Origin: Blasia pusilla
Taxonomy: Eukaryota; Marchantiophyta; Marchantiopsida; Blasiales
Direction of reading: 5' to 3'
DNA: 64,000 nucleotides
Assembly (NCBI GenBank): GCA_050084515.1
Contig: CM114271.1
Coordinates: forward strand, 52,328,001-52,392,000
The position numbers and the translations under genes are program-made. Shown here piece by piece: positions 13,204-25,498 of this stretch. The stretch's first letter is position 1, and each line of letters starts with the position of its first letter. The notes beneath the pieces are model-generated. The model ran no database searches and was not told the origin of the DNA. It saw only the letters and a list, made by a program, of their open reading frames with translations.

Positions 13204-14360
13204 AGGCGTACCTCCCGGCGAAGATCATAACACCTATCCCTAGTGTGATCATATCAGTGACAATGATCACACTATAATTGTGGTGGTGCCATCCTAGGTG
13301 GCTCCTGAACACCCGGAGGTATCCGAGACCCTCTACCATGCTCTGGAAAGTCCCTCCGCCTATGTGGCCCATCACACGTCCAACAAGCTAACCCTGGCCC
13401 CTGCTGGGTAACATATGTCGGTATAGGCCGTTGCTTCATCGGCTCATAATACCCGCCCTGCTCCCTGGGCCCACCGGCCCGCTCTCATGGTATTGGTGCA
13501 TGCTACGACACTCTTGTGGGTCTACTCCTACTCGTCGACCCATAGAATCTCGCAAAAATCCCATGGTCACCACGTGCTCCTCACTCATGTTGAGCTCTAC
13601 CCGCTCAAACAACTCGAAGACCACCTTCAATGTGGGCTTTGCCGTGTGAAGCAACATCGCATCCCAAACTCTCCTCCGTAGCTCCTCATCCAACACCCCC
13701 TACCAATACTCCACTGACTGTGCCTCAATCACCGCATATGTGGCAACAATCAACCATCGTGAACGCCTCCCTCAGACTCTCACCCAATCCCGTGATGACA
13801 ACCCTGTCTTACCCGCTCAAACACTCAAACGCACCAAGAGTCTCGCACACTCCTCACTAGCTCACCTACGCTAATGCCAATCCCGTGATGACACACCCGG
13901 CCTCATGCACACTCAACACTCGGGCTAACCATGACCCTCCCACTAACTCACCTAAACTACTGACACTCTCGGGTCATACACGCGACCCCTACTTGGCAAC
14001 CGCCGTATATCCACAAACATGCTACACATGCATGGAGACTACACTTGTCACCATCGCTACACTAATCTAACACTAGCAACTACCTGAAACCCAGCACTCT
14101 CAATCACACAAGATAAGTGCAAGAAAAAGGACTCGAATGGGTAACCTGATCACGCCTTCCAACGTATGGCACCGTCCACAATCATCCTTCATGTGGTATG
14201 GCAACCTCCATAGCACAACACTCTGCTTGACCAACACGTAGAATCTCCCGTCAGGAGATGCGGACTACCCGCCGGCATTGACATACTCACACTCCATTGG
14301 TAACACCCCGTCGCAAACTATTGATGTGGAGCACTCGTCCCACCCCCACTCAACAAAGTA
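13190..14360 (-). pseudogene. gypsy gag and leader remnant, antisense
   Basis: On the minus strand this matches the gag and 5' leader of the element at 44.0-46.0 kb. A clear capsid-like frame runs 13696-13436 (LKVVFELFERVELNMSEEHV). It is followed by CWTC-DGPH and CDHCH zinc-knuckle remnants near 13370 and 13250, and similarity ends near 13190 in the coding exon of the CACTA gene. Upstream, 13760-14360 matches the leader (for example the block with GGCGTGATCAGGTTA). Several stops and frameshifts make it non-functional. The missing downstream part (protease, methyltransferase, RT) is absent at the junction. Confidence 0.8.
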
Positions 14361-15479
14361 CTAGCAACTCCCGTCGTGAATCCTATCCATGCTCGCAAAC
14401 ATCTCTCCTACTACGTAACCCAAATTTAACACATCCGACGCTCAACCAAGTATCCCCTCTACCACGTCTACTCTCACCACATTCATTCCCTAATTTAGTC
14501 ATCCCATAACCATGTCCTCCGCCCTTACCAACCACGTTCCTCCCTACTTCCTTCTCAACCACGGGCGTGCCTACTAACGTTGTTTTAACTTCGCAGGTGT
14601 CGACTCGCCCCTTCTCCGTTCCTTACCTGGCCCAAACTTTCTTCAACCCGCACTCCTTCCTTTCCCCTGCTAGCCCTTAATTGTTAGTACCTAGTGTGCC
14701 TCCCTATGAGGCTTCCTTCTCTATGGCACGCCACCTTCTTGGCAGGCCCTATTCCTAGTTGCGCAGAGGGTCCCTGGCCCGCGGCCCTATGCGGGCCTCC
14801 CTAACCCCTTCCATGCGGCCATGTCACCCTATGTGGCGGTCTCCTCAGTCCTTGGCTCCCAACATCCTACCATCGGGGAGCCAGAATGGCTCCTTCCCCC
14901 TTAACCCCTACAACCGTGGACACGCGGTTCCTGGAGCTCCCGGCCTCATCCCAATGAACGCATAGAACCGGGGCCACGAGTATACCTGGCCGGTTGAAAA
15001 TGGGAATTTCCGACCCCTGAAAGGAATTTCCGGCAGGGTTTCCGACAAACTTGCCGCCCCGTTTGGAAACTTGCCGCCCCGCTCAAAAACTGGCCCGTAT
15101 TTCCCTGTTCATGGCGGAGACGTGGCGGAAATATCACGTTCCCGATACAAACTGGTCGGTTTTCTCCTGGCAACGATTTTCAGCATGTCGGAATGTTCCC
15201 GGGGGGGCTTTCGGGTACCGGAAAACACACAATCCACAGCAACCGTCAGATGAGAGGATGACTTGGTCTCCCGCAATGATCACACTGAGTTAGGGCCGAT
15301 TGAGGCCCATCCTCCAAAGTCCATCTCCCATCCTCTTGGGGACAAAATCTCCCAACATGATCACCTCCACATGTCCATGGACAAATCTCCTCCCTCCATA
15401 GTAGGGTCAGATGGCGGCTCTTTGTTAGGGGCCTTGAAATTTCTTTGGGGCATTCGGGGAATCGGGGGTACCTGGTTGC
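14361..15479. other. C-rich region, no gene recognised
   Basis: C-rich and proline-codon-rich in several frames, so open frames arise by composition. Nothing matches the gypsy LTR that should border the leader, so this belongs to other inserted DNA. Confidence 0.45.
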
Positions 15480-16310
15480 GGGGCCTCAATGCATCATTCG
15501 ACATTTGCACCTTCGCTCACAGCGTCCTGCGGCTCCCGCCTCACTCGTCCTCTCGGGCCTCGGCTCCAGCCTCACTCATCCTCTCGGGCCTCGGCTCCCG
15601 CCTCACTCGTCCTCTCGGCCCTCGACTCCTCACGTTTTTGGCACTTTTTCGATCTTCTCTGTGACAGTTTGGGCCCAGTGACTCTCGACTCAGCTGATTT
15701 TTGCTCCTCTTTGTGACAATTTGTGTCGCAACACGGCCTCCTGCATCCCGCGGCTCCTACCTTACTCGTCCTTTCGGGCCTCGGCTCCGCCTCAATCGTC
15801 TTCTCGGGCCTCGACTCCTCACGTTCTTGGCACTTTTTTGCTCTTTTTGTGACAGTTTGGGTCTAGCGACTCTCGACTGAGCTGATTTTTGCTCGTGTTT
15901 GTAACAGTTTGTGTCGCCACACGGCCTCCTACGTCCCGCGGCTCCCGCCTCACTCGTCCTCTCGGGCCTCGGCTGCGGCCTCACTCGTCCTCTCGGGCCT
16001 CGACTCCTCATATTTTTGGCACTTTTTCGATCTTCTCTGTGACAGTTTGGGCCCAGTGACTCTCGACTCAGCTGATTTTTGCTCCTCTTTGTGACAGTTT
16101 GTGTCGCAACACGGCCTCCTGCGTCCCGCGGCTCCCGCCTTACTCATCCTTTCGGGCCTCGGCTCCACCTCAGTCGTCTTCTCGGGCCTCGAATCCTCAC
16201 GTTCTTGGCACTTTTTTGCTCTTTTTGTGACAGTTTGGGTCTAGTGATTCTCGACTCAGCTGATTTTAGCCCGAGGACTGTCACAGTTTCAATCCGCCCC
16301 GGGGTCTACA
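15480..16310 (+). repeat. GC-rich tandem array, about 190-bp period
   Basis: A unit containing TGTGACAGTTTGGG, then GACTCTCGACT-AGCTGATTTT, then CGCAACACGGCCTCCT, then a CTCGTCCTCTCGGGCCTCG block recurs about four times, near 15620, 15800, 16000 and 16190. The CTCGTCC-TC-GGGCCTCG block is itself repeated two to three times within units. The array sits about 500 bp upstream of the hAT transposase, so it could be subterminal repeats of that element, its promoter, or an unrelated minisatellite. Confidence 0.8.
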
Positions 16311-16828
16311 TTGCATAGCCGCTATTGTTCTTGGGAACTTCTCTTGTTCATGTCTTCTTCTATTCTTCTTTGTATTGTTCTTGGCTTATAAACCGATAGC
16401 TCGGGTGAATCATTTCCCTTCAAGGCCTCCATTGTTTGCTGGTTTTCTTTGCCTTAGTTGCTTTTGTACCGAGTTTGAATGTTCGGCGTATTTAGTCAAC
16501 AGCTTGGTTTACACTACTTGCTTCCAGCAGCAACCGAGATTGCATCGTGCTGATTTGTGCACTTGCAGTCTTGCATGAGCCGGATTTGAGTTTTTTTTTT
16601 GCATGAGCAGAGTTTAGGGCCGTTCTCTTTTTGCACTTATTATCATTGTAAAGAAGAATGGGTTGCCTTTAGGCCACAACTCTCCTTGTTGCCTTTGGTC
16701 TCCTGGCCGCATGTTTCTTTAGTTCAAGGTAGTGAAGTTGTATCTGTTCTGTTCTGGTTTAGGGTTAGGTTCTCGATTGTGACTTGACATAGACAGGGGA
16801 AGGGGGGAGGGTGAGACATCATCTTCAG

Positions 16829-19078
16829 ATGGCCAAGAGACAGAGAACTATGAGTGAAATGTTACACAAAGATTGTAGTCAATTACTTTCAGAAGAGTCA
16901 AGCAGGTTAGGCTCATCAGATGGAAAGGAAGTAGATACATCCAATGGACCTTTGGGAAGCATAGCCGATAAGAATCGACATGCATGGAAGGACATGTGGT
17001 ACTCTCTATTTGATTGGATAGAATTTCATGTAGAAAGCGGTAGGATTTTCTGCAAAGTTTGTAGACAGGGAAAGGGTAAGAGCTCGTTTGCAAGGGACGG
17101 TGCCATAAACTGTAAGGTCTCGGCCTTCACAGATCATGGCAAATCTAATGAGCATATGAAGCTCTCTTGGGCTGCTAACATAGGGAACAGGTCCATGGCC
17201 AAGGCCATTGCAACTACTAATCGAACTTGTGATGTAGCTTTATTGACTTCATTTAAGTCTGCATATTTCATTGCAAGGGAAGCCCTGCCTTTTGTGAAAT
17301 TCCCAAATTTGTGTAAGTTGTTATGTTCTATGAATGCCCCATTGACTAGAGAGTTGTACCAGGATGAGAAGAGTTGTGCTGATATGTGCTTTTACATCGG
17401 CCAAGTTCTTCTCAGAAGGATCCTTAGTAAAGTGCAGAAGTCTCCTTTTTTCGGGATTATGATAGATGAATCCACGGATATTTCTGTAAGAGGGCACTTG
17501 GTTGTATTTGTAACGTACTTAGAAGAGGGCCAAGTTCAGAGTTCATTTCTAGGATTGATGCAATGTCCAGAGAAGTGCTCCAATGCTATTACTAGTACTC
17601 TTTTGGAGTTGATAAAGGATTCAGGGCTTGAGAGTACAAAAATGGTAGCTTTTGGCTCTGACAGAGCCTCAACCATGGTTGGAAGTCAAAATGGGGTAGC
17701 CTCTCAACTAAAGCAGAAGGTAAACCCCTTTTTGCTCTCTGTGCATTGTGTAGCACATAGGACCAATTTGGCTGCTTTGACAACAGCCAAAACACCAACT
17801 TGCAAGGAGACATCAAGAGATATAGACTCCATCTTGAATGATGTAGCTGGATATTTTAGGAGATCTTCCAAGAGGAAGTGTGCTCTTGCAACATTGCAAG
17901 AGAAAATCAATGACTCCCAAAGGGTTATGAAAAGATATCATAAAATTCGTTGGTTGTCACGTTGGCAAGCAGTGACTACATTGTGTGATTCGTTGGAATC
18001 TGTTCTTAGGTATTTCAGGGATATTTTGCCTTCCGAGGATGATGGTAATGCTACTAATCTATACAACAGGTTGAGATCATTTCAAATGATCTACCAATTG
18101 TATTTTCTGGCTGATGTTTTGTCAATTCTTGCAAACTTGAGCAAAGTTTTTCAATACAAATTTGTAGATGTTAGTACTATTGGCAGCATAGTATATTCTG
18201 AAATTGATTCCATTACAATGAATTTTGTGATGGAAAGCCATGACTTAAATGCTTCTACTTTCTCAGAAGATACAAGGTATCATATTTTGCCTGATTTTGG
18301 CCCCCTTGGAGGATATCTGAAGCGCCTGCAATCTGAGATAAGGGGTAGAAAGTTCTATAGCATAGAGATGGTGAGAGATCAGACGGGAAAGGACTTGGAA
18401 TCTGCTTTAACCTTTCAAAATAATTTTTCAGAGAGTGTATGTGCAGGTTTACATGACCGGTTCAAAGATAACAATTTGATTGGTGCAATGAGGGTATTGA
18501 ATCCTCTTCACATGCCTTCAAGGCAAGTAGGGCTGAATAGTTGGGGTTGTAAGGAGGTAGATGAGTTATGTGCACATTTTGGAGTGGCACTACCACTGAG
18601 GGGTCATTTGCAGCCCGCTCTTATAAACCCTGGAGCAGTGAAACATGAATTTCAGTCATTCAAGCTCATGTCCACAACTGAGTGGAAAGACCGAAACTTT
18701 CGAGACTTGTGGGCTATGGTAAGTTGGAGTCCATCTTTGCAATGTAAGTTTTATAACCTACTTGTGTTAGCTAATATTGCTAGAGTACAATGTGTGAGTA
18801 CAGCTATTTGTGAGAGAGCTTTCTCTATTCAGAATACTATTAAGACTAAAAGTCGTAATAGATTGATGACAAAACATTTGGATGTTGTACTTAGGATTTC
18901 CTTAGAGGTGCTAGTACCTGATTATGAGGATCTCTTGGTTGAATCAATAGTACTTTGGAAAAATTCTGCAAACTTTAGATATGTATATTCGAACCCTGAG
19001 AAGTATATTGTTGATCCTTCAATAGAAGCAACAAATGAGGTTGAGAATGCTGCAAGTCCATCTATTCCAGATATTTAA
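16829..19078 (+). CDS. hAT-superfamily transposase (ZNF862-like), intact
   Basis: A single uninterrupted frame of 749 codons from ATG 16829, no introns. Near residues 75-120 is a C-x2-C zinc motif with later H residues (FCKVCRQGKG ... HGKSNEHMK), like the TTF/BED-type finger of hAT proteins. The RNase H-like catalytic acids are visible: D213 in MIDESTD, D278 in GSDRAS and E662 in CERAFS. The C-terminal dimerisation block follows E662 (KTKSRNRLMTKHLDVVLRIS). This layout matches the ZNF862/KIAA1586-like hAT branch, which also contains domesticated proteins. An in-frame GTG lies upstream, but the first ATG fits the finger. No terminal inverted repeats or 8-bp target duplication could be fixed, so active element versus domesticated gene is open. 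It is the only TE protein here without a lesion. Confidence 0.9.
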   Translation: MAKRQRTMSEMLHKDCSQLLSEESSRLGSSDGKEVDTSNGPLGSIADKNRHAWKDMWYSLFDWIEFHVESGRIFCKVCRQGKGKSSFARDGAINCKVSAFTDHGKSNEHMKLSWAANIGNRSMAKAIATTNRTCDVALLTSFKSAYFIAREALPFVKFPNLCKLLCSMNAPLTRELYQDEKSCADMCFYIGQVLLRRILSKVQKSPFFGIMIDESTDISVRGHLVVFVTYLEEGQVQSSFLGLMQCPEKCSNAITSTLLELIKDSGLESTKMVAFGSDRASTMVGSQNGVASQLKQKVNPFLLSVHCVAHRTNLAALTTAKTPTCKETSRDIDSILNDVAGYFRRSSKRKCALATLQEKINDSQRVMKRYHKIRWLSRWQAVTTLCDSLESVLRYFRDILPSEDDGNATNLYNRLRSFQMIYQLYFLADVLSILANLSKVFQYKFVDVSTIGSIVYSEIDSITMNFVMESHDLNASTFSEDTRYHILPDFGPLGGYLKRLQSEIRGRKFYSIEMVRDQTGKDLESALTFQNNFSESVCAGLHDRFKDNNLIGAMRVLNPLHMPSRQVGLNSWGCKEVDELCAHFGVALPLRGHLQPALINPGAVKHEFQSFKLMSTTEWKDRNFRDLWAMVSWSPSLQCKFYNLLVLANIARVQCVSTAICERAFSIQNTIKTKSRNRLMTKHLDVVLRISLEVLVPDYEDLLVESIVLWKNSANFRYVYSNPEKYIVDPSIEATNEVENAASPSIPDI

Positions 19079-19165
19079 GATAGTGGTGGAAGAGAGAAGG
19101 TGGGGGGGCACCCTTTTGTAATACCTTGGAGCTTTTCATGGAGCTTCAAGTATTATGGAGGGGTA

Positions 19166-19362
19166 AGATCCTTGGCTCCCAACTGGTGGGAGGCCTGGCC
19201 AAGTTCAAATCCTGCCAAGGATATGTTAGAAGAGTGAAAGGATCATAGGGGTAGCCTATGCAAAGAAATTCACAATAAGGAATGAGATTTTAATTGCATA
19301 TAATCCTTGGTTCCCAAGGGGTGGGAGGCTTGGCCAGGTTCAAATCCTGCCAAGGATGTGAA
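19166..19362 (+). repeat. two tRNA-like short repeats
   Basis: Two copies (about 19168-19225 and 19303-19362) of a 55-60 base sequence begin ATCCTTGG and end CCAAGGAT, so the ends pair as an acceptor-like stem. Just before the 3' stem is GTTCAAATCCTGCC, close to the tRNA B-box. The length is too short for a tRNA gene and no anticodon arm is evident. They could be tRNA-derived SINE pieces or a repeated hairpin. Confidence 0.5.
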
Positions 19363-19399
19363 AGGAATTTCCAAGTTGAAGCCTTAAAGGTGTGCAAAT

Positions 19400-20583
19400 G
19401 AGAGTGCAAAATGGAAAGAAAAATAGAGTTGAAGAGTTGGAAACGGGAAATAAAATTTCCGGGAAGATTTTCAAGCCGCCGGAAATTGGGGGCCCGCAAA
19501 CCCAAGTCCCAGAAATGCACTAGTCGAATTATAAAAAATTCAGAAATTTACCTTTAAAAAAAATTATCTCAGAAATTAGCTGCCTTAAATTATTTCTATC
19601 TCCTCCTATCGGAACCCTAAACAAATTTTCTTACTGCACGTCTAAGGCCCCGGATATCTACGGGTTACTTGGAAAAAACTACCCGAACCTTGCCCCATCC
19701 TTCCAACCTCCTAACAACGTGTCAGACGTGAGTGCCTCGCACTCTGCTCTCCCTTCCTCCTTCGGGCTGCCTTCTACCGGCCCGCATCCCTATGCCCCGT
19801 CTAGCCCGTTTTGTCACAATTAGGGCCACTCACTGCCAGAGTTGGGAGACCCCCGGGAGTCGTTGCAACGGCCAATGCCCGTTTGAAGAAACGGGTACCT
19901 ACACACGGCTCCCGTTTATGGGAACGGAATTTTTTTGGGATGTCCGAAAGAAATTTTTGTACGGTTTCGGACGATATCAATTTTTAAATTATTGTTTATA
20001 AAAAAGTTATTATTATTATTCAATAAAGTCCATTCGTATGGACTACACAGGAATTTCCTCCGTCCCCGTATTTGTTCTCGGTCGGGAGGAAATGAGTGGC
20101 CCTATTACCCTCTTCCGTCCTTGCCCGCTTATGCTCATGCGTGTGACCTTCGGCATCCCCCGTCTCATCATATGTTGGACACACCAACCTATGCACTCTC
20201 TCAACTATTGTATTCCACCTTACGCCCTAGACCTAAACGACATCATAACCTAACCTAGCCGTCGTTTACTTGGCAGCCCCCCGGCGGCTCCAAGACCTAA
20301 CTTCTTTACCTCTCTCTCTCTCAACACACTTTTCGTTCCTCGTCACCACACTTTGCCATGCACCCGAGCATTACTACACAACCCCCACTCTGCTATTGTC
20401 CCCAATCAATTTGCACCAACAAAAACTTGAGAAAATGGACAGCGCATCCGCGCACGACCTTCTGAACAAAAAAATGACAAACAAACGTCACTCGAGATCT
20501 CCAGGGGCTCCCGAACAAGGCAACTTGCTTGCCTACGTGCAAACAACAAATTCCCACGTGTCCCTTGACATCTTTCTCATGTA
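19400..20583. other. no gene recognised
   Basis: Mixed AT-rich and C-rich sequence with small open frames on the plus strand. None has a recognisable family signature. Confidence 0.45.
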
Positions 20584-21073
20584 AAATTAAGAGTTGTAAA
20601 AATGGCTCACCCGGCCTAAAACTCCACTCATGAATCTACATTGGCATATCAAACCACATCCACCCTCTACTATGAGGGAATCCGGACACTACCACGCTAA
20701 CTCCTACACACCCACACACATCTATGCAAGAGAGGCGCTCCTAAGGCTCAACATGAGAAAGATGGCTTGAGAAAGCCATCTCTCTCACTCTTATACCCTT
20801 GGGAAGAGCCAAAAGGCTCTTCCCCCTAAAATAGCCCTACCAACGATAACCTACGCGCACAGGTTACCGAGTGACCGTTGACTCAATCAATGGGTCACCT
20901 AATGGACTAAAACCAAAATAGGGAAATCTCCATAAACGATGTTCCCGACATAACGAACCTGTTGCCAACCTCATCTGACATCTCAGGACGAAGTTGCACC
21001 TAAACAGCCCGCTGACTCTCTATGTCGTCGACGCGATAAAACTCTACCTACGTCAAAATAAGATGTGACACCC
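20584..21073 (-). mobile_element. gypsy LTR, 3' part missing
   Basis: On the minus strand it starts TGTCACATCTT at about 21073 and follows the family LTR through the U3 palindrome (AACCTACGCGCACAGGTTA), the AGATGGCTT...AAGCCATCT stem and the TGAATCTACATTGGCATATC block. Similarity stops near 20584, so the terminal 140 bp is missing. It may be the separated 5' LTR of the antisense gag remnant at 13.2-14.4 kb, which would imply about 6 kb of later insertions between them. Confidence 0.78.
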
Positions 21074-21679
21074 TACCTAGAATACTATCTATACCTTCCA
21101 CTTCCCCTGCTCTTGTTGCCCATCCTTTACCTCCTGCCTACCCGCACCTTCGTCCTAGGCATCTAGGCCCTTACCCTAATCCTTGCAACCCATCTCCTCT
21201 CATATCCAATCAACTTGTGGATATCATGACAATCACGAAAGACTTGGTCCTCAAACTGGTCCAATTTCAAGCATGCATCGGTGAGAATAATGAAGCAACA
21301 ATGCAGACATATATGTTATATATGTTATATTTTATCAACCAACTCCTTCATGTCTCCCATGTGTTTTGCTAGCATATTCATATGCAAGGAATTTGAACTT
21401 GTACTTATATAACCCTTCAACTTCATTGTCTCAAACACCCCTTGCTTGAAACTTGAAAGAATCATGCCAAACTATGTTGAATGGTATGCCCCATAAATAG
21501 AAACCCTTAGGCCACACATTTAACCTTCATAACTTCTACTCCTTGGAGGTCGAAGAAATCCCTCAAATCTACTTGCTTCCTTCTTGAAATGCTAATTGCT
21601 CAAGTCGGCCAACCAACTAATTTTTATTTATTGCAGATATCATTTGGCTTTAGGTCCTAAATCTTATATCTATTGGATA

Positions 21680-21995
21680 CAAAAAAAGAAAGAGTGTTCC
21701 CTTGGCTCAACATGGGAATGATGGCTTGAAAGCGCCATCTCCTCGTCTCTAATATCCTTGGAAAGAGCCAAAAGAGCTTTGCCCCCAAAAACTTGCTACA
21801 CACTTTATAGGAAGATCATTGACTTCATTGATGAGTCACCAAAATAGAAAAGAAATTTTTTTGGGAAATGTTGATCCTAACCGCAACAGAGCTATAACCA
21901 ACCTCATCTAACCATTCAAGACAAATTTATGTCCATACACATTGAGCCCTTACACTTTCCACGTGGTAGAACTCTACATATCGACCAATTATAAT
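21680..21995 (-). mobile_element. gypsy LTR fragment, old
   Basis: The middle of the family LTR is recognisable on the minus strand: GGCTCAACATGGGAATGATGG, the weakened stem, GAAAGAGCCAAAAGAGCTTTGCCC and TTGATGAGTCACC. Both ends are lost. It is clearly more diverged than the neighbouring copy. Confidence 0.6.
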
Positions 21996-21999
21996 CTAA

Positions 22000-24900
22000 T
22001 CTCTCATACCAAAAAGACCTTGAGTATCGTATTACATATTTTAGGATACATTGAAGTATATTAGGTATAGATAATCTAGATTCAAGGTTATAAGTAATAT
22101 GCCATGTAACTATACTCATTGAGGTTATGAGCCTAGGATGTTGGATGTGGCTAGCACATAGCTATATATCCAAATGTGGAATGCTTGATTTCCCAAGGAA
22201 ACCTAAAAAAGATTATTGGAATTTAGATTATTTCACAAATCTTGCTTTGTGAATCTTATTTTGGCTTATTGTCTTATGGATAAGATTTGAATCAATCATT
22301 CTACTTTGATGATTTATAATTTTCTTATATTTCATTTCTTTTTCTCAATGCAAAAATCCATACTTTGTGTAATACACTTTCCGTATTATATTTCAATCTT
22401 GCACAAAGTAGAATAATTATTCGATGATTTGCAGGTAGAAATTGAGCTTCCATGTGCTTAAGATCTCCAGTGACTAATTGTGGTGTTTTCTCATTGGATG
22501 TCATTCTTTGAATACCTATATAAAAGTAAGCCATATAACTAGCTTCTACTAAACATCTATTTCAAATAAGACCCTAGAATATGGAATTCTTAGAATTAAT
22601 TCACTGGAATCAATTTGGAAATATTTAAATAAATGACTAAACGTCACTTCCAATATGACTACAATTTATGAGTCAAAGAGGTATATATGGCATCAACATT
22701 AGATTTTCAAGGACTATATAAATCACACAATAAATTAGCCATAGTCACTCAAGAACTCTATGAGTCACAAAAGGAGATTACTCAAGTCAAAAAATAACTT
22801 CATAAGTCAAATAAATAAATAAACCTCGTTCAATAAACTAGTGCCTAAGTCACACATGAAATTCAACGTGACTCACTAAATAACTATCAACCACAAAGCC
22901 AAGTGGATTCAGCCATCTTGTGACTCAATTCAAAATTTGATATTTTCATTGTCCATATCATACTAGTGATGTGGAATAACATGTGAGAATAATTATGTGG
23001 CATAACATATCAAGCATAACGCGTACAATATGTATCATCTTTTGTTATTTTTTTTACCTTATCTTTTTTATTTGAAGCTATTTCTGTATGACTTGGTCGA
23101 TTAAAACGACTCGGGTCAAAAAAATTATTACTTGTCTTCCTAGAGTGGTTGAGTCATGAAGCATAATACTTATCATGGTATGTAAAAAATGACTTTATAG
23201 AGTCATATTTTGGGTTACAAAAAATGACCTTTCTTCAAATGATATGAATTAGTCAATAGCATGTTTGTTGAGGGGAGATAGACCTAGCCTTGTCCTCTCA
23301 TAAGAGAAAACTTGTATTTCATGCACATTCCCACCACCACAACTTAGAGTTTTTTCTCTGATCCTTTTGAGGAAGTAGCCAGCAAGGAAAATAGTAGGGG
23401 ATGCGATTGGATTGAGTGATAGTGGCAAAACATATTTGGCCAAAATACCACCACATTGATTTTGAGCCCCTCTAAAGCTCTAGAAATATCTGAAGGGAAG
23501 AGAGAACAAGGGATCTATGGGCAGAGGTCTAGGAGGAAGATGTTCTCTTAGAAGAGAACATTAAGGCCGATATTAAGCTCGACGTTGATAGAGAGATCGG
23601 TGTAGCGTATGCATCGTAAGAGGCCTTGGAGCATAATTGTAGAGACTCTAGGGAGAGTGGAATAAGCTCTTCCACATGTCCAATCCTTACATCATGGAAA
23701 TTTTCCCATGGTCAATTGGGTGGGGCAAGTCCTTCTCAGGTCGTAACAAGCATTAGGTCTACGTAGCCATATGTGGAAGTAGAGATGATAGCTATCAGAT
23801 TCTACACCTACAAAAATTGCACGTCTAGATAGGTAGATGATCGTATGGCATATTATATGCAATCAAACCATATAGGACCAATTATTAATTGTACAAACTC
23901 AAGGTTTTGTATAGTAAACTTTTCGATACATGTAATGTGATCACTTTTCTTTTAAGATTTACCTATCACAAATTCTGGTTTTAAGGAAAAATTCTTAGTA
24001 ATTCTTAGTTTTTTACAAGTGTCGTACTAACACATTCTTGAGTGCTTTGCAAGTAGTTTGCGGCTCTATGGACTCTGTCATGGTATGTTGTAGTGTGGCA
24101 AGAGTGTGTGGAAAGCCTCGATTTGGAGGTAATGTAAAGTATTATTTGTGGAGAGAATGGCCTATTGGCCTCCCTTGGTACAAGAGGGTGACTTGTGTGC
24201 ACATGCCACCCTTTGGGACCTTTCTTGGAACTTTCTTTGAGGTTTTTGATTTGTTAAGAACCTATTGTGCGTGTTGAGTTCTGACCACTCACCTATATGC
24301 ACAAGTCCGCTTCTTGGAGCCTTGGGGGACTTGAGAGGGGTAAACTTCAGGGGAAGGCTAATCTTTCTATAATTGAGCCTTCCAAGCATAGGTTAGGGCA
24401 TAGTGCTCTCGATGTGCGTGCTATAGATTTGGATTCCCTCACATTGAGAACGGGTTTGGCATGATTATTATTTAATGTTCCTCATAAAGTGGTATGTTTC
24501 CCATCTAATTTTCATTGTGTGGCCTCCCCAAATGATGGTGTATGTATGAATATGATGTATAGGCGTTCAACCTTATATTTGTATATCTTATGTATGCGTG
24601 ATACTGATTATGTTATGTAGTGATGTGTATGCATATGAAAATTCACAAGTCAACTTACAGATTTTTCTCATTTGTAATGTTACATGTAAAAAATTCAAGA
24701 TTCTTTTGAATGAATTTATGATATATCATAAACGCTCCTATAATGATGCTTATTAATTGATTTTTTTATAACCACGCAATATTAATGGTTTATCGTCGTG
24801 AAAGAGTTGTCAGTTGTTGTGATGCAATTGTCTTGCAACTATCCAATGGCAAATTTTTAGTAAAGAATGGGATTACATTATCCCCTCTCTCTTTTTGAAA

Positions 24901-25498
24901 TTTTTTTAAGCATGTTGAAATTATTTGTTAAAAAATTTAGTTATGCATCGTATGATTAGGCTTATAGTAGTAATAGTTTTAGCTTCTATATTGTATTGAA
25001 CATATGGGATTTCAAATTTTTAGTAACTCATACTTTCAATTGGATAAGAGGTTTGAATTATGGGATCATACTAATATTCTCATTTGCTTGTAAGTTAAAG
25101 GATGCAAAACTCAAATTAAAATCATTACTTTTAATGCTCATATTCTTCAATTAACTAACGATGGAAAGAATATGAAATTTTTTACTATTAGATGACATCT
25201 GTCGAATAGAGAGATTAGCAATAATTCAAATTAAAACTTATTTTGGAGCGTTATTTGTAATCTCCAATGATGCAAGGAGTCTAAAGCTCCTTAACCTCCT
25301 ACCATTCCAACGTGTAAGATGCACACGCAATGCATGAAGTGTGAATTAATAATTTTTAAACTATGCTATGATGGCAAGTTTTAAGCACAACCATTCCATG
25401 CCATCAAATTATTGAAAAATACGTATTATTATCATAAACTACCAATAAGCCTTGCCATGCGCACGCAAAAGATACCTTCCACTTTTCTCCTTTACCAA
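22000..25498. other. AT-rich intergenic DNA, no gene recognised
   Basis: Long AT-rich stretch with stops in all frames. No transposon domain, RNA gene or LTR piece was identified. Confidence 0.5.

Noticed and set aside
19166-19225. a tRNA gene
   Set aside because: Too short, no D or anticodon arm, and present twice as a short repeat.
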